The translations under genes were made by a program, and so were the position numbers. A stretch of 64,000 bases of DNA from Haloarcula sp. H-GB4 (GTDB lineage: Archaea > Halobacteriota > Halobacteria > Halobacteriales > Haloarculaceae): the NCBI RefSeq assembly GCF_030848575.1, contig NZ_JAVDDX010000001.1, forward strand, positions 372,001 through 436,000, in the 5' to 3' direction. How positions within the stretch are numbered: the stretch's first letter is position 1; each line of letters begins with the position of its first letter. The notes under the pieces are model-generated. The model was not told where the DNA came from. It ran no database searches and saw only the letters and a list, made by a program, of their open reading frames with translations. Of this stretch, positions 60,458 to 64,000 are shown one piece after another.

Positions 60458-61282
60458 TCAGAACGGCAACTGTGACCGGACGAACTGCACGCCCGTCTTG
60501 ACCTTTGACGGGTCCCGAATCCGCTCCATCTCCGCGTCGGTGAGTTCGAAATCAAAGATCGCCATGTTCGCTTCCAGATGCTCGCGGCTCGATGCCTTCG
60601 GAATCGCGGCTACGCCTTCCTGCTGGACCAGCCACCGGAGCGCGACCTGCGCCGGGGATTTCCCGTACCTGTTCCCGATCTGGATGAGCGCGGGGTCGTC
60701 GAGGACGCCGCCGCGAGCCAGTGGGCTATACGCGGTCAGGAGCACGTCGTGAATGCGACAGTAGTCCAGCAGTTTCCGCTGGTCCCAGTAGGGATGGTAC
60801 TGCACCTGATCAGTGAAAATAGGGGCTGAAGAGATGCCTCGTGCTTTGTCCAGCAGCGACGGCGAGAAGTTGCTGACGCCGATGTGTCGAACTAGCCCCT
60901 CCTCGACGAGGTTGTTCATCGCGCCGAGAGTCTCGGATAGCGACGCCATCCACGGCGTGTTCGGCCAGTGAATGAGCAGGAGGTCAAGGTAGTCTGTTCC
61001 CAGTTTATTCAGGCTCTCGCGGGTCGACCGGCGCACACTGTGCTCGTCGCGGTTGGACCCGTCGAGCTTCGTCGTCAGAAACACGTCCTCGCGGTCGACC
61101 GTGGTGGCGTCCATCCCCAACCCGACCTGCCGCTCGTTGCCATACGCCTGTGCGGTGTCGATGTGGCGATAACCCATCTCCAGGGCCGTTTCAACGGTCT
61201 CACGGCAGGTATGGCCGGTGAGCTGCCACGTTCCGAGGCCGAGTGCGGGGACCGAGGTTCCTTGGACCTGAATGTCGTCCAT
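60458..61282 (-). CDS. Aldo/keto reductase
   Basis: The 274-residue protein has the AKR barrel with the catalytic tetrad in DTAQAYGNE (Asp, Tyr), TTKLDGSNRD (Lys) and LLLIHWPNTP (His). Further motifs are VSNFSPSLLDKARG and SPAQVALRWLVQQEGVAAIP, with the NADPH phosphate site near IPKASSREHL. It reduces an aldehyde or ketone with NADPH; the substrate is not visible. The upstream 225-base gap toward gshA contains no gene that I recognise. Confidence 0.93.
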   Translation of the reverse strand: MDDIQVQGTSVPALGLGTWQLTGHTCRETVETALEMGYRHIDTAQAYGNERQVGLGMDATTVDREDVFLTTKLDGSNRDEHSVRRSTRESLNKLGTDYLDLLLIHWPNTPWMASLSETLGAMNNLVEEGLVRHIGVSNFSPSLLDKARGISSAPIFTDQVQYHPYWDQRKLLDYCRIHDVLLTAYSPLARGGVLDDPALIQIGNRYGKSPAQVALRWLVQQEGVAAIPKASSREHLEANMAIFDFELTDAEMERIRDPSKVKTGVQFVRSQLPF

Positions 61283-61362
61283 GTACGGTGTTGGAGGGGG
61301 CCGGTGAAAAGTCAGTGGCTCCGATGTGTCGCGGCCTCGAACCAGCCAGTGCTACTGTGGCG

Positions 61363-62328
61363 TCACTTCTCGAGGATAGTCCCGCCAGAACCGACCGCGA
61401 TGTCGGTGCCGCCCCGGACGACGGCCTTCAGGTTCTCGCCGGCAGGAGTCTCCTCCTGTGTCCAGTCGCCACCGCTGAGGGCGTACACCTTGCCGCCGCC
61501 ACCGACCGTGTAGCCAGCACTGTCGTCGTCGGTGACCTCGATGTCGCGCAGGCCGGCGTCGCCGGTGTCAGTCGGCATCCACTCGGAGCCGTTCCAGTGG
61601 AATATCATGCCGCCACCGCCAGAGACCCACACGTCGTCCGGGCCGTCGGAGTCGACGCCGTAGAAGTTGACGTTGGCATCGGCGAGGCCGATCTTGTTCC
61701 ACGTTGCGCCGTCATCGGTGACGAAGACGCTCTTGTTGCCGTCGACAATGTGGCCCGAGCGAACCCCGTGGAAGTCGACGGCGTTGATGGCCGATCCCGA
61801 GCCGGGCGTGGTGTAGTCCCAGGTCTCACTCGCGCCGTTCTCGAAGCTGTAGTACATCTTGCCGGAGTCGCCGGCGACGTAGACGTTCGCCTCGCCGGCG
61901 CTGCCGGTCACGGACACATCGTTGAAATTGTTGGTGACGTCCATCGGGGCGCTGTGGTCGGTGAGGACGCCCGACTCCACGTCGTACTCGCCGATAGCGC
62001 CCGACGCGCCGACGAACCAGAGGGCCTTGCCGTCGTCGGTCACGTCGGCCCCGTAGAGGCTGTTGCCGTTGCCGGTCGGGCCGCCGCCGATGACCTTCTG
62101 CCAGCCCGTACTAGTTCGTTCGAGGACGATACCACCACCCGCCACCGCGTACGCACCGGCCGTAGTGTACTCGACATCGTGGAGGGTGTTCCCGGTCGGG
62201 GACTCGACGGACTCCCAGGGACCGGCCGCCGCAACCGTCCCGGAGAGGGCCGCCCCACCCAGTGCAGCCGCAGCTGTCGCGCCGATACCTTTGAGCACGC
62301 CGCGTCGTGTCGCGTTGCGATCGGACAT
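61363..62328 (-). CDS. Tat-exported beta-propeller protein (YCF48/BNR-like)
   Basis: The 321-residue protein starts MSDRNATRRGVLKGIGATAA, a twin-arginine signal with a cleavage-like AAA. The mature part has about six to seven repeats of the type LYGADVTDDGKALWFVGASG, DVWVSGGGGMIFHWNGSEWM and DDSAGYTVGGGGKVYALSGG. They look like propeller blades with Ser/Asp-box features (YCF48-like). Such folds serve as extracellular glycosidases or assembly factors; no catalytic residues can be assigned. The family is not more closely recognised. ATG 62328 is the signal-peptide start. Confidence 0.8.
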   Translation of the reverse strand: MSDRNATRRGVLKGIGATAAAALGGAALSGTVAAAGPWESVESPTGNTLHDVEYTTAGAYAVAGGGIVLERTSTGWQKVIGGGPTGNGNSLYGADVTDDGKALWFVGASGAIGEYDVESGVLTDHSAPMDVTNNFNDVSVTGSAGEANVYVAGDSGKMYYSFENGASETWDYTTPGSGSAINAVDFHGVRSGHIVDGNKSVFVTDDGATWNKIGLADANVNFYGVDSDGPDDVWVSGGGGMIFHWNGSEWMPTDTGDAGLRDIEVTDDDSAGYTVGGGGKVYALSGGDWTQEETPAGENLKAVVRGGTDIAVGSGGTILEK

Positions 62329-62398
62329 GACACCCGGCCCTGTGGACTGTCTCCACTTCAATGGGGGGCGCAGTTAACGACCTTTCACGGCGATTTAT

Positions 62399-62410
62399 CC
62401 GTTTAAACGG
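62399..62410. promoter_or_regulatory. Perfect 12-base palindrome, candidate operator
   Basis: The sequence ccgtttaaacgg is a perfect palindrome 71 bases upstream of the propeller-protein ATG (minus strand). A related half-site (gtaaacgg) appears about 90 bases further on. It lies in an AT-rich gap of about 205 bases that holds no gene I recognise. Confidence 0.35.
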
Positions 62411-62534
62411 CCGATATCTAGGAGTACAAGCCGTTGGCATCGGCAAAATTGGCTGCCCGGATCGAACCGGCAAATATCACGTTAAGTCGGGTAAACGGAC
62501 ACAAGACTGATACCATGACTCCGCCGCCTCTGGG

Positions 62535-63503
62535 TCAGGACAGTTCAGCGACGAGGGACGGGGCTTCCGCCGCGATGATCTCGTCGATAGCGACACGGGC
62601 CGCCGCTGGGTCTGCGGGCAGGCAAAACACTGGCGTCCCGTCGGCTATTCCGGCCGTCGCGCGGACAGCGATGACACTGGTCCCCTGCTGCTCGAAAAGA
62701 AGGCCCCGGTACACTTCCTCGAACCCCGGCAGGGCCTTCTCGAACAACGGGTGGACCGCTTCGAGCGTCTGCTCCGACGGGGCGACACCGAGGCCACCGG
62801 CAGTGACGACGACCGCCACGTCGTCACGCCTGACCAGTCGGTCGACGGCCTCCTGGATGCCGTCGTAGTCTCCTCGAAGGCGCTCACGGGCTGTGACTGT
62901 CTGGCCGGTCGCTTCGAGTGCTGTCTCCACCGCCTCGCCCGTCGGGTCGCCTTCCTCTGTCGCTGTCCCGACTGTGACGACGGCAGTGGCCACCGACTGC
63001 TCCTGCGCCGCGTCTGTCTGGGTGGCTGTCTGCGCTGTCGTCTCATCCGCTGTCTGAACCGCCGCTTTCTCCTCCGACTGAGCGGCTGATCGGGTCTCAG
63101 TGTGGGGTTCTTCCTGTGGGCCCTCGTCAGGTCTCTGTGTCGCCTCGGCAATCACTTCAGCGTCCTGTGTTTCAGCCGTTGATTGGCTGTCCGCACTGTG
63201 ATCCGCCGCCTCGTCGATTCGCTCCGTCACAGAGCTGTCAGTTTCGGGCTCCGAGGTAGACTCGTCACTGTTCTCTGCGGTATCATCCGTTCCAGAGGTA
63301 TCTGGGCTGTCAGCCTCATCTGGGACTCTGTCGTCATTCCTCGTCGCTGTATCCGCTGCTTCGGTGGGTTCCGAACTAGTGGCCGCGTCGTCAGTCTCGG
63401 CTGCTGCGGATTCCTCGTCGTCCCCCGTCTCGGCCTCATCTATCTCCTCGTCCTCCCCGTCAGTCGAACCCCGGCGTGTGTCACGGGACTGGAAATCCAC
63501 CAT
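62535..63503 (-). CDS. MoaB/MogA-like protein with long acidic N-terminal extension
   Basis: The 322-residue protein has an N-terminal stretch of about 165 residues that is almost entirely Asp, Glu, Ser, Thr and Ala, followed by a MoaB/MogA-type fold: VVVTAGGLGVAPSEQTLEAV, PLFEKALPGFEEVYRGLLFE and ATAGIADGTPVFCLPADPAA. The family usually has a TGGTG...rDvT motif that binds molybdopterin; here it is TAGGLGVAPSEQT, so the conserved Asp is changed. Molybdenum-cofactor adenylation is therefore doubtful, and another role of the same fold is possible. Confidence 0.78.
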   Translation of the reverse strand: MVDFQSRDTRRGSTDGEDEEIDEAETGDDEESAAAETDDAATSSEPTEAADTATRNDDRVPDEADSPDTSGTDDTAENSDESTSEPETDSSVTERIDEAADHSADSQSTAETQDAEVIAEATQRPDEGPQEEPHTETRSAAQSEEKAAVQTADETTAQTATQTDAAQEQSVATAVVTVGTATEEGDPTGEAVETALEATGQTVTARERLRGDYDGIQEAVDRLVRRDDVAVVVTAGGLGVAPSEQTLEAVHPLFEKALPGFEEVYRGLLFEQQGTSVIAVRATAGIADGTPVFCLPADPAAARVAIDEIIAAEAPSLVAELS

Positions 63504-63615
63504 ACTACTCCATCGGCTGCGGTGAATAAATACCCTGACGACTGTTTGCGGAACTGCAATATATATAATATCTGAAACCGATACGCTTAAAATATAGAAA
63601 GAAGAAAGAAAATGT

Positions 63616-63780
63616 ATGGCTGGAAGATACCACGTTGTCTGCCATGAGTGTGCGTTCGAGGGACTCTACGACGACTCGTCGGTCGCGGAGGGGCAGCGGG
63701 ACGCACATGCTTCCGACAGCGGCCATCGGATGAGCCTGCGTGACATCTCGAGCCAGGAAGCACCCGGTCTGTCGCAGTAG
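63616..63780 (+). CDS. Tiny zinc-finger protein (54 residues)
   Basis: A 54-codon frame starting MAGRYHVVCHECAFEGLYDD, with a CxxC knuckle and, after 26 residues, HASDSGHRMSLRDISSQEAP. A Cys2-His2-like metal site (CHEC ... H....GH) is plausible. The sequence is typical haloarchaeal and ends at TAG 63778-63780. An AT-rich run (tatataatatc) lies upstream. Similar small zinc-finger proteins are known in haloarchaea; the function here is unknown. Confidence 0.65.
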   Translation: MAGRYHVVCHECAFEGLYDDSSVAEGQRDAHASDSGHRMSLRDISSQEAPGLSQ

Positions 63781-63908
63781 CGGGACCGTTAGCGTTTTGC
63801 GCACGCTTGCCTGACTCCGAGATATGCAGCCAGGTTGTTCCGTCGGTATTACTGGAGGTGGGCCCATCGTGACGCACCGTTCGAGCAGGTGCGACGGGGT
63901 GCGTGCCG

Positions 63909-64000
63909 ATGGCTGACGACGAATCCGGCTACGTCCATCGCCCTGACACGGAGCCACAGTCCACAGAGACGTCACGTGCGGACAGTGAAACGGGCACGGA
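63909..64000 (+). CDS. Start of an acidic haloarchaeal protein, truncated by the window
   Basis: A frame from ATG 63909 reads MADDESGYVHRPDTEPQSTE and continues in acidic Thr/Ser-rich style to the edge of the window, with no stop. A second frame from ATG 63823 codes for 30 residues that end with a TGA overlapping codon 2 of this gene, and it may be a short leader or chance. I do not recognise the family. Confidence 0.45.
   Translation, partial: MADDESGYVHRPDTEPQSTETSRADSETGT

Noticed and set aside
63823-63915. 30-codon frame before the truncated last gene
   Set aside because: It is too short and has no recognisable feature; it could be a leader peptide, but evidence is lacking.

Overview
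The window is a GC-rich stretch of haloarchaeal main chromosome, most likely Haloarcula or a close relative. The proteins are strongly acidic. Many families are haloarchaeal: the ubiquitin-like modifier SAMP1, a split GMP synthase subunit B, archaeal GatD, a haloarchaeal GshA, and many small zinc-ribbon or membrane proteins. Many genes have a TATA-like box about 25-30 bases before the start codon, the pattern of leaderless haloarchaeal transcripts. I used this to choose several starts. I recognise no insertion sequence, CRISPR array, integrase, rRNA or ordinary tRNA.

Layout. 1-8.2 kb: end of an acetyltransferase, a PPOX-fold protein, the NAD operon nadA-nadB-nadC on the minus strand, an amidohydrolase, hmgA (HMG-CoA reductase, isoprenoid lipids), and a membrane/zinc-ribbon pair. 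8.2-16.9 kb: cupin, lipoprotein, two tiny membrane proteins, icd with a run of hairpins at its end, isoaspartyl peptidase, map, HIT hydrolase, a Tat-exported Rieske protein, a cation diffusion facilitator and a DoxX-like protein. 17-22.2 kb: tRNA methylthiotransferase, deoC, DUF63, a small HTH regulator, membrane proteins and a nucleoside phosphorylase.

22.3-28.6 kb is a potassium/stress block. An HPP-USP membrane protein converges on a TVGYGD potassium channel with only an RCK-N lobe, and two tandem membrane proteins with RCK-C-like lobes are transcribed divergently from the channel. SAMP1 follows. 28.6-38.6 kb: histidine kinase, acetyltransferase, gatD preceded by a tRNA-shaped element, two haloarchaeal conserved proteins, an NhaC-type antiporter, an ArsR-like regulator, a secreted Ser/Asp/Gly-rich protein and DUF1405.

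38.7-46.5 kb: DUF5802, a VLRF1-like protein, the dgcN-dgcA D-glutamate pair, a peroxiredoxin, a GCS-like protein with a large acidic insertion, a gamma-carbonic-anhydrase-like protein, a USP and an HTH protein. 46.5-58.4 kb: thrS with bacterial-type editing motifs, Nudix, a possible decayed gene, lipid kinase, SLC13/RCK permease, pspA divergent from an alpha/beta hydrolase, two tiny membrane proteins, and the coupled pyrG-guaAb-DUF7126 genes. 58.4-64 kb: metallo-hydrolase, gshA, aldo/keto reductase, a Tat-exported beta-propeller, a MoaB-like protein with an acidic extension, a tiny zinc-finger protein and a truncated gene.

The gene content is mostly core metabolism, translation and ion homeostasis. 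The strongest candidates for something new are the split channel/RCK block, the tRNA-like element at gatD, hairpins that overlap stop codons, and several proteins with altered key residues or large acidic insertions.
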